From assembly GCA_023539445.1 (NCBI GenBank), contig JAKCEW010000005.1, positions 1-64,000 of the forward strand: a stretch of 64,000 bases of DNA. The letters are read 5' to 3'. The translations under genes were made by a program, and so were the position numbers. Source of the stretch: Candidatus Terraquivivens yellowstonensis (lineage in GTDB: Archaea > Thermoproteota > Nitrososphaeria_A > Caldarchaeales > Wolframiiraptoraceae). The notes beneath the pieces were generated by a model, which was not told the origin of the DNA, did not search any database, and saw nothing but the letters and a program-made list of their open reading frames with translations. Below, one piece after another: positions 1 through 9,837 of the stretch (positions are counted from its first letter, which is position 1; every line of letters starts with the position of its first letter).

Positions 1-123
1 AATGTAGGTACAGGGATGTATGTGCAGGATGCCGTGGGAGAGCGTATGAAGCAACAGGAGACATGCTATCAACAGATCCTGGATGCTGGGTATGGTAAGT
101 TTTTTAGAAAAGCACAGTTCTAG
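1..123 (+). CDS. C-terminal fragment of an unidentified protein (…NVGTGMYVQDAVGERMKQQETCYQQILDAGYGKFFRKAQF*)
   Basis: Open frame 1 from the window edge to TAG at 121-123; protein-like composition. Confidence 0.45.
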   Translation, partial: NVGTGMYVQDAVGERMKQQETCYQQILDAGYGKFFRKAQF

Positions 124-230
124 CCGCAACGATAATCTCTCATAAACTAAAAGCCCAGTCAAAGTTTTATGAAACAAGCAGTTTATAAAGGAGCATGATG
201 GTTTGACAAATAAAGTCGGATGCGCCCTTA

Positions 231-323
231 GCCGGGGTGCCCTAGCCCGGTAGGTCTGCCGAAGGGGCCGGTCTGCTAAACCGGTGGCCTATGGCCGCGC
301 GGGTTCAAATCCCGCCCCCGGCG
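231..323 (+). tRNA. tRNA-Ser (GCT)
   Basis: Acceptor GCCGGGG/CCCCGGC, anticodon arm CCGGT-CTGCTAA-ACCGG, long variable arm GGCC-TAT-GGCC, T-arm GCGGG-TTCAAAT-CCCGC; upstream TTTATAAA about 45 nt away. Confidence 0.9.
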
Positions 324-487
324 CCTCAACAAATCCCTTGAAAAATTTAACTTGGTACGAGTGTAGCTTGCCTCTTGCCAACGACGCGAAAATTCCTAGA
401 TGTGAGAGGCTTTCCGCCATAAACAATGGCCACTTAGCACTTCCCATAATCTACCGATTGCTGTTCCTCAGGACCGATCTTTATGGC

Positions 488-1591
488 CTAGTCTGGTTTT
501 TTAGCTGATGCCCTTTTGAAGAATCCAGAGAGTTTCGTGAAGGCAAAGCCAACAATCCCTGCTGCCTGGGCTATCGCAACCCAGATCACCACGGTCCTCT
601 CCCAGCTAGCAACAGCGTACTGTTGACTCAAGGCCTTATACCCCTCTTCGCTTTCCTTCAGCGACTCCTGCAAGCTTCCTATCTTTTCTAGAGCCTTTTC
701 GTACTTTGTCTGAAGATCTTGGTGCGTCTTCTTCAATTCTTCGTATAGTGCCGTAAGCATCGCGTACTCTTTGCTGAGCGAGTTGTAGTCGGCACTGAGA
801 TTCTCATACTTATGCCTGAGGCTCTCTTCAGACTTTAGCAGCGAGCTGTACCTGTCCTGTAATATGGCATACTCTGATGATAGGTTGAGATAGCTACGAC
901 GGACTGAAGAGAGCTCCCCCTCAACCTTAGAAAGCTCCATATTCAGCCGTGCGTTGAGCGCCTCGACTGATGTAAGATTGTGCTTGAGGTGCTCATTTTC
1001 AAGCTCTAACCTGTCAACTAATGCATTTAACTCAGAAACTTCGTCCCTAAGTTCGTTTACTTCCAATTCGAGTGTATCGATCGTATCCCTTAAGCTCGAA
1101 ACCTCTGACTGAAGCACGCTTATCGTTGATTGCGCAGCGTTAAGCTCGGATACCAATTCTGAGTAGTATTTGCTCCTAACGCTTGCCATGTAGAACTCTT
1201 GGAACAGGCTTCCGTCCGCGTAGTTGGCTTCGATTTTTGCGGACACGAGTGTGCCGAGTGTTGATGGCGGACAGAGTGTCAATACGCCGCTATACACCAA
1301 ACCAGGCCCGCCGGTGAAAGAGGTCACGAGGTAATCGTCGTACAACGTCCTAGTGGACGCGCCAGCATGGTAAACAACCTTTAGGTGCACATTAAGGTCC
1401 GATACGGCTGTTAATGCGGTCACGACGACCCTGATGCTGAAGCACGTGCCTGGTTTCACTTCTGTCGGATAGCTCAGCTCTATCTTCACGGAATTGTCGT
1501 TTATGCTCATTGTAAATGCCTCTGCATGTATGCTTGGTATGAAGAGCGCTAGCGTTAAAAGTAAGGTAAGGATATACCAAGGCTTGCTCAA
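488..1591 (-). CDS. Predicted secreted or membrane-anchored coiled-coil protein
   Basis: N-terminal signal-like hydrophobic segment, long heptad-rich middle, C-terminal TM segment (VVIWVAIAQAAGIVGFAF) with basic tail. Confidence 0.6.
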   Translation of the reverse strand: MSKPWYILTLLLTLALFIPSIHAEAFTMSINDNSVKIELSYPTEVKPGTCFSIRVVVTALTAVSDLNVHLKVVYHAGASTRTLYDDYLVTSFTGGPGLVYSGVLTLCPPSTLGTLVSAKIEANYADGSLFQEFYMASVRSKYYSELVSELNAAQSTISVLQSEVSSLRDTIDTLELEVNELRDEVSELNALVDRLELENEHLKHNLTSVEALNARLNMELSKVEGELSSVRRSYLNLSSEYAILQDRYSSLLKSEESLRHKYENLSADYNSLSKEYAMLTALYEELKKTHQDLQTKYEKALEKIGSLQESLKESEEGYKALSQQYAVASWERTVVIWVAIAQAAGIVGFAFTKLSGFFKRASAKKPD

Positions 1592-1657
1592 ACCAGCCCC
1601 CTACGTATTTTTGTCCGTAACGCATATTAATTTTATCACTTCAGGGTACGGCGCCAG

Positions 1658-3124
1658 CTACATCCCTATCCAAGTTCTTACGGCCCTTCCTATTATGCTG
1701 AGTATCGGGGCGTTAAAGAATCCCAGGACTATGACCAGTAGCAATAAGACGCTCATGGAGAACAGCATACCAACAGGCGCCTCCTTTCCCCCTTCGTGCT
1801 TTGGCTCCAAGAAGAAGATGGCTCTGATCATCCTAAGATAGTATGCGGCGGTTATGGCGGTTGCGATTATGCCGATGGAAGTCATGATTACAGCACCCGA
1901 CATGAAGGCCCCGGAAAATATCATCCACTCGCTTGCGAAGCCTCCCAGCGGCGGCGTTCCTGCTATCGACAGTCCGGCAACGAGCATCGTTGTGGCTGTG
2001 ACGGGCATCTTGGAGGCTAGGCCGCCGAGCTTTGTCAAATCCCTCTCCTTAACTTCATGTATTAAGGCTCCGGCACCCATGAAGAGCAGCCCTTTTGCAA
2101 AGCCGTGATTCAGAACGTGGAATAGGCTGCCAGAGATACCGAAGGATGTGAGCGACGAGAGGCCGAAGAGTATGTAGCCCATTTGACTGATGCTGCTGTA
2201 GGCCAAAAGCCTCTTAACGTCGCTCTGGACGAGGGCCATGATACCTCCCCAAAGCATTGTTACGACCGCTAGGGGCATGAGCCAGACCGACATCTCAGAG
2301 ACCGCCGCCGGCATGAGTCCAAGTAGCAGCCTAGCAAAGGCATAAACACCCGTCTTTATCATGACACCACTCAGGAGGACGCTTATCGGTGTTGGTGCTT
2401 CGGCATGGGCGTCCGGAAGCCATGTGTGGAATGGGAAAACCGCCATCTTAACAGCCGCTCCTATGAATATTAACGTCGCTATGCTTAGCAGTGACGCTCT
2501 GTGAATTTCGTAAGCACGGGGAACGTTCTCCAAGAGCAACGACATGTCCATGCTACCGAATATGGAATTGAGCCAAGCTATGCCGAGTAGCATGCAGAGA
2601 GCACCAGCATGTGTGAAGATGAAGTACTTGAAACCTATGAGTCTCGGATTTCCCGTTCCCCAATACGCTATGAGAAAGTAGGATGGTATGAGCATTATCT
2701 CCCAGAATATGTAGAGCATGAATAGATTCCAAGAAAGGACGACACCCATCATACCCGTTTGGAAGATTTGGAGTAGTGGGTAGTAGACCTCCAGCCTGCT
2801 TTCGTGCTCCATGTACCTGTGCGAGTAAACGCTAGCTAGGAAGCCCATCAGGGATATGAGTAGAGCAAACGTATAGCTTAGGCTGTCTAGCATGAAGTTC
2901 AGGTTAAGACCGAATGCCGGTATCCATCTGTATTCCTCGTAGATGTATTCACCAACCATTATTGGTGATATGTAGTAGAGGATTATCAGGAACGGTATGA
3001 GACAAGAAACGTGGCATAGCATGGCTCCGTACTTCCACGAACGCTTTCCCAATAGGTAGGTGAAGGGTGAAGTAAGCAAAGGCAGGAACACACTGATGAG
3101 GAGCAAGTAATTCACACCGCTCAT
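1658..3124 (-). CDS. nuoM: NADH dehydrogenase / Mrp-type proton-pumping subunit M
   Basis: Multi-TM protein with HTWLPDAHAEAPTPISVLLSG and LLAYSSISQMGYI motifs. Confidence 0.88.
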   Translation of the reverse strand: MSGVNYLLLISVFLPLLTSPFTYLLGKRSWKYGAMLCHVSCLIPFLIILYYISPIMVGEYIYEEYRWIPAFGLNLNFMLDSLSYTFALLISLMGFLASVYSHRYMEHESRLEVYYPLLQIFQTGMMGVVLSWNLFMLYIFWEIMLIPSYFLIAYWGTGNPRLIGFKYFIFTHAGALCMLLGIAWLNSIFGSMDMSLLLENVPRAYEIHRASLLSIATLIFIGAAVKMAVFPFHTWLPDAHAEAPTPISVLLSGVMIKTGVYAFARLLLGLMPAAVSEMSVWLMPLAVVTMLWGGIMALVQSDVKRLLAYSSISQMGYILFGLSSLTSFGISGSLFHVLNHGFAKGLLFMGAGALIHEVKERDLTKLGGLASKMPVTATTMLVAGLSIAGTPPLGGFASEWMIFSGAFMSGAVIMTSIGIIATAITAAYYLRMIRAIFFLEPKHEGGKEAPVGMLFSMSVLLLLVIVLGFFNAPILSIIGRAVRTWIGM

Positions 3125-5037
3125 ACATGAACACCTCCGAAAAGCAAGAGCAAGAATATAATCAAGAGTATTGCGATTCCTAGGGCATATCCGCTGATGT
3201 TGACATTGCTGCTACCAGTCTGCAAGTATCTGAAGGCCTGAACAAAGGACTGCATCGCCCTAGCCAGCGCGTAGTTGAACCCCTCTATGACTTTTTCCTC
3301 AACATACCTCCTGATCTTTGACGAAAGCCAAAGCGTTCCATCCACGAAAACCTTGTAGTACGCATGGTCGATATAGTACCTGTTAACCAGCAGTTTGTGG
3401 AGCGCTGAACCTAACCTGCCTTTCCTTACGCTAACGGGGTTGATTAGCGGCACGCCCCTTGATGTTGCGGAAAGGTAAAACGCATAAGCGAGCGACAGGC
3501 CCGATATGAGTATTATGGCTGAGGTAGCGTACGCTGATGGGCTGGGCTTAAAGTGATGATGCAGGCCGATGTAGCTCGTGAAGGGCTCCTCAAAGAAGCC
3601 AGCCAATAGGCTTAGCGTAGCAAGTATGAGCAGTGGTACCGTCATGACCTTTGGGGCTTCATGCGCATGCGAAGATTCTGGACTTGGGGGCGCTAGGAAT
3701 ATTTTGTAAATCCATCTCATGGTGTATGTGACTGTTAGGATTGACGTGAAGACGACGAGCAAGTAAATTATGCTATTGCCAGCCTCGAGCGACGCCTCTA
3801 TTATCAGGTCTTTACTGAAGAAACCGCTGAACGGTGGTATGCCGGAGAGCGCAAACGCACCAAAAAGTGAGGCAACGAAGGTGAGCGGCATCTTTCTTAC
3901 CAGCCCGCCCATCTCGTCGATGTTGTTCGTATGAACCGCATGTATTACTGCTCCGGCCGAAAGGAACAGTAGGGCTTTGAATATGCTGTGGCTGAGAACG
4001 TGGAACTGACTGGAGAACCATCCGAGCTCGGACGCTAAGCCGAGGGCTGTGAACATCAGCCCCAGCTGGCTTATCGTAGAGTAAGCCACAACCCTCTTTA
4101 TGTCGTTCATCACCAAACCCATCGTGGCAGCTAGGAAAGCCGTTACTGCCCCTATCGTCGCTATGGTCTCGTACCAAGGAGCCAAAATTCTCCCGAACGC
4201 CTCAAGCGGGACAATAGTGAACGCCGTCCTAGCAACTAGGTAAACGCCTGCCTTTACCATGGTCGCTGCGTGTATGAGGGCGCTAACCGGTGTCGGGCCT
4301 TCCATAGCATCAGGCAACCATACGTGCAAGGGGAATTGGGCCGACTTTCCTATCGCGCCCCCGAAGATGAGTAGCATACATGCGATAACGAAGCCTTTGG
4401 CATTCGGGTCATTTGAGAGCAACTCCTCCAAGCCGACCGAGATTTCGTGCATACTGAACGTACCGAGGGATTTGTAAAGCAATAATATGCCAATTAAGAA
4501 TGCTACATCACCTACTCTTGTTGTGACGAATGCCTTTATCCCTGCATGCGCCGCAGAGGGCTTCCTGTACCAGAAGCCTATCAACGCGTAAGAACATAGG
4601 CCGACTATCTCCCAGAATATGTAGGTTTGTAGGAGGTTGTTGGATAGTACAAGACCGACCATTGCTCCGACGAAGAAGAGCATGAAGAAATAATATCTCG
4701 GAAGCCCCTCCTCGTGCTCCATATAACCTATTGAGTAGAGGATGATGAGCGTGCCGAGAAACGATGCGATGGATGCGAACAAAATGGATAGCGGGTCCGC
4801 TAAGACGCCCGCCTCGATCCAGTTACCGTCTGGTAAGGGTATCCACTTTACCCTTTCTTCTATTACCTTCCCTCCCCACACATCAAGTACCATGGAGAGC
4901 GAGAAGACGGCAGAGACCGATGCTGTAAGAACCGGGTAAATTTCACCGGCCCTTTTACCAAGCCTGAAGACGATGGGGACGAACACGGAGCCGATGATAG
5001 GTATCAGCCACGAAAGCCATGCTGCGAACGGCAACAT
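3121..5037 (-). CDS. nuoL: NADH dehydrogenase subunit L
   Basis: HVWLPDAMEGPTPVSALIHAATMVKAGVYL and VAYSTISQLGLM motifs; 638 aa; overlaps nuoM by 4 bp. Confidence 0.9.
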   Translation of the reverse strand: MLPFAAWLSWLIPIIGSVFVPIVFRLGKRAGEIYPVLTASVSAVFSLSMVLDVWGGKVIEERVKWIPLPDGNWIEAGVLADPLSILFASIASFLGTLIILYSIGYMEHEEGLPRYYFFMLFFVGAMVGLVLSNNLLQTYIFWEIVGLCSYALIGFWYRKPSAAHAGIKAFVTTRVGDVAFLIGILLLYKSLGTFSMHEISVGLEELLSNDPNAKGFVIACMLLIFGGAIGKSAQFPLHVWLPDAMEGPTPVSALIHAATMVKAGVYLVARTAFTIVPLEAFGRILAPWYETIATIGAVTAFLAATMGLVMNDIKRVVAYSTISQLGLMFTALGLASELGWFSSQFHVLSHSIFKALLFLSAGAVIHAVHTNNIDEMGGLVRKMPLTFVASLFGAFALSGIPPFSGFFSKDLIIEASLEAGNSIIYLLVVFTSILTVTYTMRWIYKIFLAPPSPESSHAHEAPKVMTVPLLILATLSLLAGFFEEPFTSYIGLHHHFKPSPSAYATSAIILISGLSLAYAFYLSATSRGVPLINPVSVRKGRLGSALHKLLVNRYYIDHAYYKVFVDGTLWLSSKIRRYVEEKVIEGFNYALARAMQSFVQAFRYLQTGSSNVNISGYALGIAILLIIFLLLLFGGVHV

Positions 5038-5116
5038 GTTAGAGAATAGAATCCTTTGGCAATCATTTAAACGTTGAGCCGTGCGGACTACTTACATCCA
5101 TAGTTGCGTTGTAATG

Positions 5117-6631
5117 TTATGCTGGCACTTCAATGCCTAGCTCCCTAACGACCTTCCTGCCTTTGTAGGAGACGTACTTTAAGAACGCGTTTATCACTAA
5201 CTTGAGCGGATAGTTCTTTCCCCCTTTAAGGTAGAATTTGTTAACGATGTCCTCAGCCCACCTGAGCGAGTGTAGAAGGCAGCGCGCCATGACTTCCTTG
5301 TGCTCGTCCTTCACCTCAACGTCTGTGAACCAATTCTTGTTCTTCAGGAGGCCCATCGGCACGAAGAACATGGGGACTATGAGGGACCTGTATGGCCTGA
5401 GCCTGTCCAATAGCTCTGCGGTCGCCACAACATCGTCCGGTGTTTCTTCAGGAAGACCAAGGATCAATGTGGCGGCTGGGATTACGTTGTTATCGTGCAT
5501 TATTGCGAAAGCCTCCTCGACGACCTCAGGCCACTTCTCGGCGGGATAGGGCGCGGCCTTTGCCGGCATTATCTTCTTCGCGAGCTTCGGCGATCCTGTT
5601 TCTATCCCGACCTCCACGCCCCAGTAGCGTTGATGTTCATCACAAATTATTTCTGCCAGCTTCCTGATCAGGCCATGTTCCTTCTCGGCAAGCTTTATGG
5701 CTGCGAGGCTTGCATGGCTCCAAGCGAGCGTCTTCCAATATTTCTTGGACAACTCGTGCAACTTTATCAAGGCATCCGGATTCAGCCTGATCCCGTTCGC
5801 GCCGTATAGGAGGACGTCCTCGGAGTGGAGTATGCCCGATTCCACACCACCCTCAACGTTCACGAGTATCTCCTTTTCGATTCTATCGAGTGGTATGTGA
5901 CGGAGGGGCCTAAGGGTTACTGAGCAGAATTTGCATCCCCTAGGGCACCCGCGCATGATCTCTACGAGCCCGTTAATGCTCGGCCGCTTTATCGGCGGGA
6001 TCTCCTCTATCGATGGTACGTCGTTTGGGCCGACGAAAATGTATCTAGGTAGTGGCTCGCCCGCATATGCTCTTTCGACCAAGTCTGTGACCACTCGCTC
6101 GCCCTCGCCGTCAACTATTGTATCTATGCCCCATCTTTCGATCAGGTCTGGCTTGTAGAGCCATTGCCATGCCGCCGGGCCTCCGACTATTACCTTGAGC
6201 CCCCGCCTCTTCGCCTCGGCGAGGCTTAAGCCCTCCATAAGGTTCCGGAAGCTCTTGGCATTCACGGGCTCCTTCTTTGTGACGACCCACCATTCGCTGC
6301 TCGGAGGGCATAGCGCGAAGTAGTCATGGTGACTGAGCATGAGTATCTTTGCATCCCCAAGATATCTGTTTACGTGATCCGGGTCTATCACCGCCGCATT
6401 GTACCCTTTGTCTTGGAGAAGGGCTTCGAGCTTCCTAAGCGCGTAGGGTGCTTGCCATGGCCTCCCCGCAGAATCTGTCTTCATCTTCGGACACGCTATC
6501 CACATCCAGAGCCTCTCCGGCATGCCAATGGCAGGCCCGGTCGCCATGAAGCCCAGAAACTCCTTACCGTGATGCGTCGTCATCATACTCCGATCTGTCG
6601 TCAGGATTATGTCAGGCTTGCCCTCAGACAA
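5117..6631 (-). CDS. B12-binding-domain radical SAM protein
   Basis: MRGCPRGCKFCS (CxxxCxxC) plus N-terminal Rossmann-like region. Confidence 0.75.
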   Translation of the reverse strand: MSEGKPDIILTTDRSMMTTHHGKEFLGFMATGPAIGMPERLWMWIACPKMKTDSAGRPWQAPYALRKLEALLQDKGYNAAVIDPDHVNRYLGDAKILMLSHHDYFALCPPSSEWWVVTKKEPVNAKSFRNLMEGLSLAEAKRRGLKVIVGGPAAWQWLYKPDLIERWGIDTIVDGEGERVVTDLVERAYAGEPLPRYIFVGPNDVPSIEEIPPIKRPSINGLVEIMRGCPRGCKFCSVTLRPLRHIPLDRIEKEILVNVEGGVESGILHSEDVLLYGANGIRLNPDALIKLHELSKKYWKTLAWSHASLAAIKLAEKEHGLIRKLAEIICDEHQRYWGVEVGIETGSPKLAKKIMPAKAAPYPAEKWPEVVEEAFAIMHDNNVIPAATLILGLPEETPDDVVATAELLDRLRPYRSLIVPMFFVPMGLLKNKNWFTDVEVKDEHKEVMARCLLHSLRWAEDIVNKFYLKGGKNYPLKLVINAFLKYVSYKGRKVVRELGIEVPA

Positions 6632-6975
6632 CTTTTCTCCACCTCCTCGACCAATAGGCCGGTAATCCGCGAGGGCCTGAGAGCACCCCTGCCGAGCACG
6701 AGTAGTATCCCTTCGCCCGAAGCTCTCTCAAGATCCTTCTTCAGTTCGGAGGCTGGCCTCTCCTCAACCACGATGCTTAGCGAGACACTGCTCAAAAGGA
6801 TGTTTCGCAAAGCATCATAGTAGGATTCGTGGGGGTTTTTATCCAAGTAGAATCTAATGAGGACTCTCCGTTCCCGGTGGGCTAGTGCCTCCGCAAGCTT
6901 CCTCTTTAGGTGCTCGACGGCCTTCTCATCAAGCTCGCCCGCAAACCATACTTTGAGAAACTTTTGAGAGAGCAA
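6607..6975 (-). CDS. Hypothetical protein, 122 aa, overlapping the radical SAM gene
   Basis: ORF track; likely co-transcribed. Confidence 0.5.
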   Translation of the reverse strand: MLSQKFLKVWFAGELDEKAVEHLKRKLAEALAHRERRVLIRFYLDKNPHESYYDALRNILLSSVSLSIVVEERPASELKKDLERASGEGILLVLGRGALRPSRITGLLVEEVEKSCLRASLT

Positions 6976-7166
6976 GCGGCTAGCCCACCAATTTTTGGAG
7001 AAATTAGCGAAGAATTAAAGCTTAAGTTTTTGCTGTACTGGCCACTAGCTTCTCGCGATTTCGAGTATGAAGTGCACTTAGCCGTGCCATTCCAAGCCAG
7101 CTAAACCTTTGAGCAAGTATTACGATGTAAAGACTTAATTATCGGTAAGGTAACAGCCTAAATTAA

Positions 7167-7649
7167 ATGAGAGAGAAGAAAGGTATAAGCTATGTTGTTA
7201 CAGTGGCTATCGTAACAGCTGTTACGATAACTTTGGGATTTTTTCTTTGGGGAGTTGTAAGTGGATGGACCGGGGCTTCTATGATGGACATCGTGTCAGA
7301 AACAAATAAGGGAATAGCCCAGCAAAGAAGCATACTCGTGGTTGAGTTTATTGATTGGGAAAGCGGAACCGTTTGGGTATCAAATCCAGGAAAAGTGGAT
7401 CTTGTAATACTTTCATGTACGATTTATCCAAAATCCAACCCTCAACCACAGGGAAACTATCGAGAGATAGCTAGAGTTAGTGCTTCTATGGACCGTGTTT
7501 ATCCGCTGAAAATAGGATCGGATTGTCAGCTTATTACAGGCCAGAAACCGTATGTTATCGATATACGTGCTATAGCCTCAACCATATACAATCCAAATAA
7601 CCCGTTGGAGAATGCTCAATGGATGATTATGGTGAGGCAAATTGTATAG
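7167..7649 (+). CDS. Archaeal type IV pilin-like protein
   Basis: N-terminus MREKKGISYVVTVAIVTAVTITLGFFLWGVV: basic leader followed by hydrophobic helix. Confidence 0.65.
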   Translation: MREKKGISYVVTVAIVTAVTITLGFFLWGVVSGWTGASMMDIVSETNKGIAQQRSILVVEFIDWESGTVWVSNPGKVDLVILSCTIYPKSNPQPQGNYREIARVSASMDRVYPLKIGSDCQLITGQKPYVIDIRAIASTIYNPNNPLENAQWMIMVRQIV

Positions 7650-8802
7650 GAAAGGTATTGGTCGTAAGAAGGGCATTTCAGCAGTCGTTGGAGGGGCAAT
7701 AGTTCTAGCGTTGTTCTTCGTAACGGTGGTGCCGCTAGTTATATTTATGCAGAATTCGTACGCATTATTTCTAAATGAGTCGAATTCGCGGAGGATCTTC
7801 GATACTGATAGAATGTCTGAATCACTAATGGTTGGAATATCACAAGATGTGTTAACGAAAGATCTGACGCTATTATTATCAAACGATGGGCCTGTGAACG
7901 TTAGGATTGTTAGGGTTTGGGCTATAGATGCCGTTAGGCAGACTGCTATACCTGCGGCGGGGCCATGTTTGGAGGAAGACCTTCCAAGTCTACCTCCTGG
8001 TGCAAACGGCACAATCAATGTTCAAGCCTGTGTTAGTGGGTTTACGGGCAACGTGCAGTTCTTTGTCGTGACGGAGAGGGGCAGAATATTCTCCCCAAGT
8101 AAGGTTTACTTGAGTGGGGGTCGACCTGTTGACATAGTGTTCCCGTACACGTTGACTGTTAGCATAATTAACATGGATAAGGGGCGCTTGTATGAGGTTT
8201 ATGTTACACCTATTGGAAATGGCAGAGTATCGCCTGAAAAGTTTACCCATAAAGCAACCGCGAGTAACGAGAACGTTACAGTAGCGTTCGGAGCATCTCC
8301 GGGAGAATACGTCATCGCATTATATGAATCCGGCAAACTCGTTCAGGTACCTGAGGGAAATCCCCAGCGAATAGTGGTGCCAGAATCGACGGCGATCATT
8401 TTCACATTAGGTCATAAACCTTATGAAATCGTGCCGCTCGAACCCATCATATCTGCCCCTTCTTCTGTTAAGAAAGATGCTACAGTATTAGCGGATATCT
8501 ATGTTAGGCTACCGAAGGATGCTGATGAAAGCGTAGAAATAACTCAGATAGCAACGAACTGGATTACAGTCACCGGTGGCGCAACTATAGACAGTTGCGA
8601 TACTTATATAGGAGTTGAGATTCAACCCGGACGAATCGGACTTGTCGGATCATGTACAATTGACACTGATGGTGTCACTGGTAGATCTTTCACAATAATT
8701 GTTAATGCGAACAGTATTTTTGGGGAAGGTGTGATTTCTTCGGCAACTTATACAAATATTGGGGCGAGTAAGAATATCAAAGTTACTGGGCCGCCTAGAT
8801 AA
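7642..8802 (+). CDS. Larger archaeal pilin-like / extracellular protein
   Basis: TTG start overlapping the previous ORF by 8 bp; GRKKGISAVVGGAIVLALFFVTVVPLVIF leader/helix followed by a beta-rich ectodomain. Confidence 0.6.
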   Translation: MYRKGIGRKKGISAVVGGAIVLALFFVTVVPLVIFMQNSYALFLNESNSRRIFDTDRMSESLMVGISQDVLTKDLTLLLSNDGPVNVRIVRVWAIDAVRQTAIPAAGPCLEEDLPSLPPGANGTINVQACVSGFTGNVQFFVVTERGRIFSPSKVYLSGGRPVDIVFPYTLTVSIINMDKGRLYEVYVTPIGNGRVSPEKFTHKATASNENVTVAFGASPGEYVIALYESGKLVQVPEGNPQRIVVPESTAIIFTLGHKPYEIVPLEPIISAPSSVKKDATVLADIYVRLPKDADESVEITQIATNWITVTGGATIDSCDTYIGVEIQPGRIGLVGSCTIDTDGVTGRSFTIIVNANSIFGEGVISSATYTNIGASKNIKVTGPPR

Positions 8803-8845
8803 TCGGATTGTTTCGGGGACGGCGCTTTTTCCAGTAGAGCCATCC

Positions 8846-9319
8846 TCAGGTATCGATAAATTCAACAGAGCCATCTTGTGGATTATATATTATGACGGAG
8901 TCCCAACCGGGGTTCAGCACGAGGGCTTTACCGATCGTTTCCATCCTTCTGCTATGTGTATGGCCGTGGATCACGACGTCGTACATGCCGCTCCTTGCAA
9001 TCGCCTCAACAAGCTCAGCATACTCTCCGTGAATGACCGCGACCTTTTTGCCGTTGAGGTCTATGGAAGCAAACCTGCCCTCGAGCCTACCGCCAACCTC
9101 GTTGATCACCTTGTTCAGAAGTAGTAGATCACCGTCGTTGTTCCCTAGAACCGTTACGAATCTCAGCCCTGCGAACTCCCTCACCGAGAATGGAGCAACC
9201 CAGTCACCGCAATGGATAACGAGCTCGACCCGCCTTTCCTTGAACACGCGTACCGCCTTTCTTATCCGATCCAGATTGTCATGGGTATCGGATATTATGC
9301 CAACGGGCAAGCCTGACAC
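8846..9319 (-). CDS. YfcE/MJ0936-family metallophosphoesterase
   Basis: GIISDTHDNLDRI, HCGD, LGNND, IHGHTHSR motifs. Confidence 0.88.
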   Translation of the reverse strand: MSGLPVGIISDTHDNLDRIRKAVRVFKERRVELVIHCGDWVAPFSVREFAGLRFVTVLGNNDGDLLLLNKVINEVGGRLEGRFASIDLNGKKVAVIHGEYAELVEAIARSGMYDVVIHGHTHSRRMETIGKALVLNPGWDSVIIYNPQDGSVEFIDT

Positions 9320-9401
9320 CGCATGCGTACGTTATGCCCGTCCTTTTAGCTTTTTCAACGAACATTCAGCTTAAATATGGTGCCTAAAATTGTATGCGTA
9401 G

Positions 9402-9713
9402 GTGGTTGTGGTGGAGATAATCCTGAAGGTTAAGTCAGAGAACGTCGATAGGGTACGGAACACCCTATTAAGCGATGACGTGGTTTCGAGGGCAAACGTC
9501 CTCGTGAGGGATGCGAAGAGCTTGATCGGCGGCGAGGGCTTCGAGGGCTACTACGTCAGGATAATAGGAACCGATGAACAGTGCAGCAGAGCATCGGAAC
9601 TCGTGAAGGATATCGTCGAGGAAGTGAAGGGCGAGGAGAAGGAAAGGATATCGGCGAAATTCGAGGAGGAAGGGGAGGCCGCGGTCGAAGGCTTCGGCAG
9701 GATATTCGGCTGA
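9402..9713 (+). CDS. Hypothetical protein, 103 aa
   Basis: ORF with alpha/beta composition; family not recognised. Confidence 0.5.
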   Translation: MVVVEIILKVKSENVDRVRNTLLSDDVVSRANVLVRDAKSLIGGEGFEGYYVRIIGTDEQCSRASELVKDIVEEVKGEEKERISAKFEEEGEAAVEGFGRIFG

Positions 9714-9762
9714 GGCGCAAAGTTCAATACCCTCCACGTTCTAAACAATTTTCGTCGGGACT

Positions 9763-9837
9763 GCCGGGGTGGCCGAGCAGCTAGGCGGCGGCCTGCAGAG
9801 CCGCTCTACTCGGGTGCAAATCCCGACCCCGGCTCCA
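9763..9837 (+). tRNA. tRNA-Cys (GCA), encoded CCA
   Basis: Acceptor GCCGGGG/CCCCGGC, anticodon arm GCGGC-CTGCAGA-GCCGC, T-arm CGGG-TGCAAAT-CCCG, TCCA 3' end. Confidence 0.92.

Noticed and set aside
284-508. 74-aa ORF starting in tRNA-Ser
   Set aside because: Begins inside the tRNA and has no family features; tRNA call is strong.
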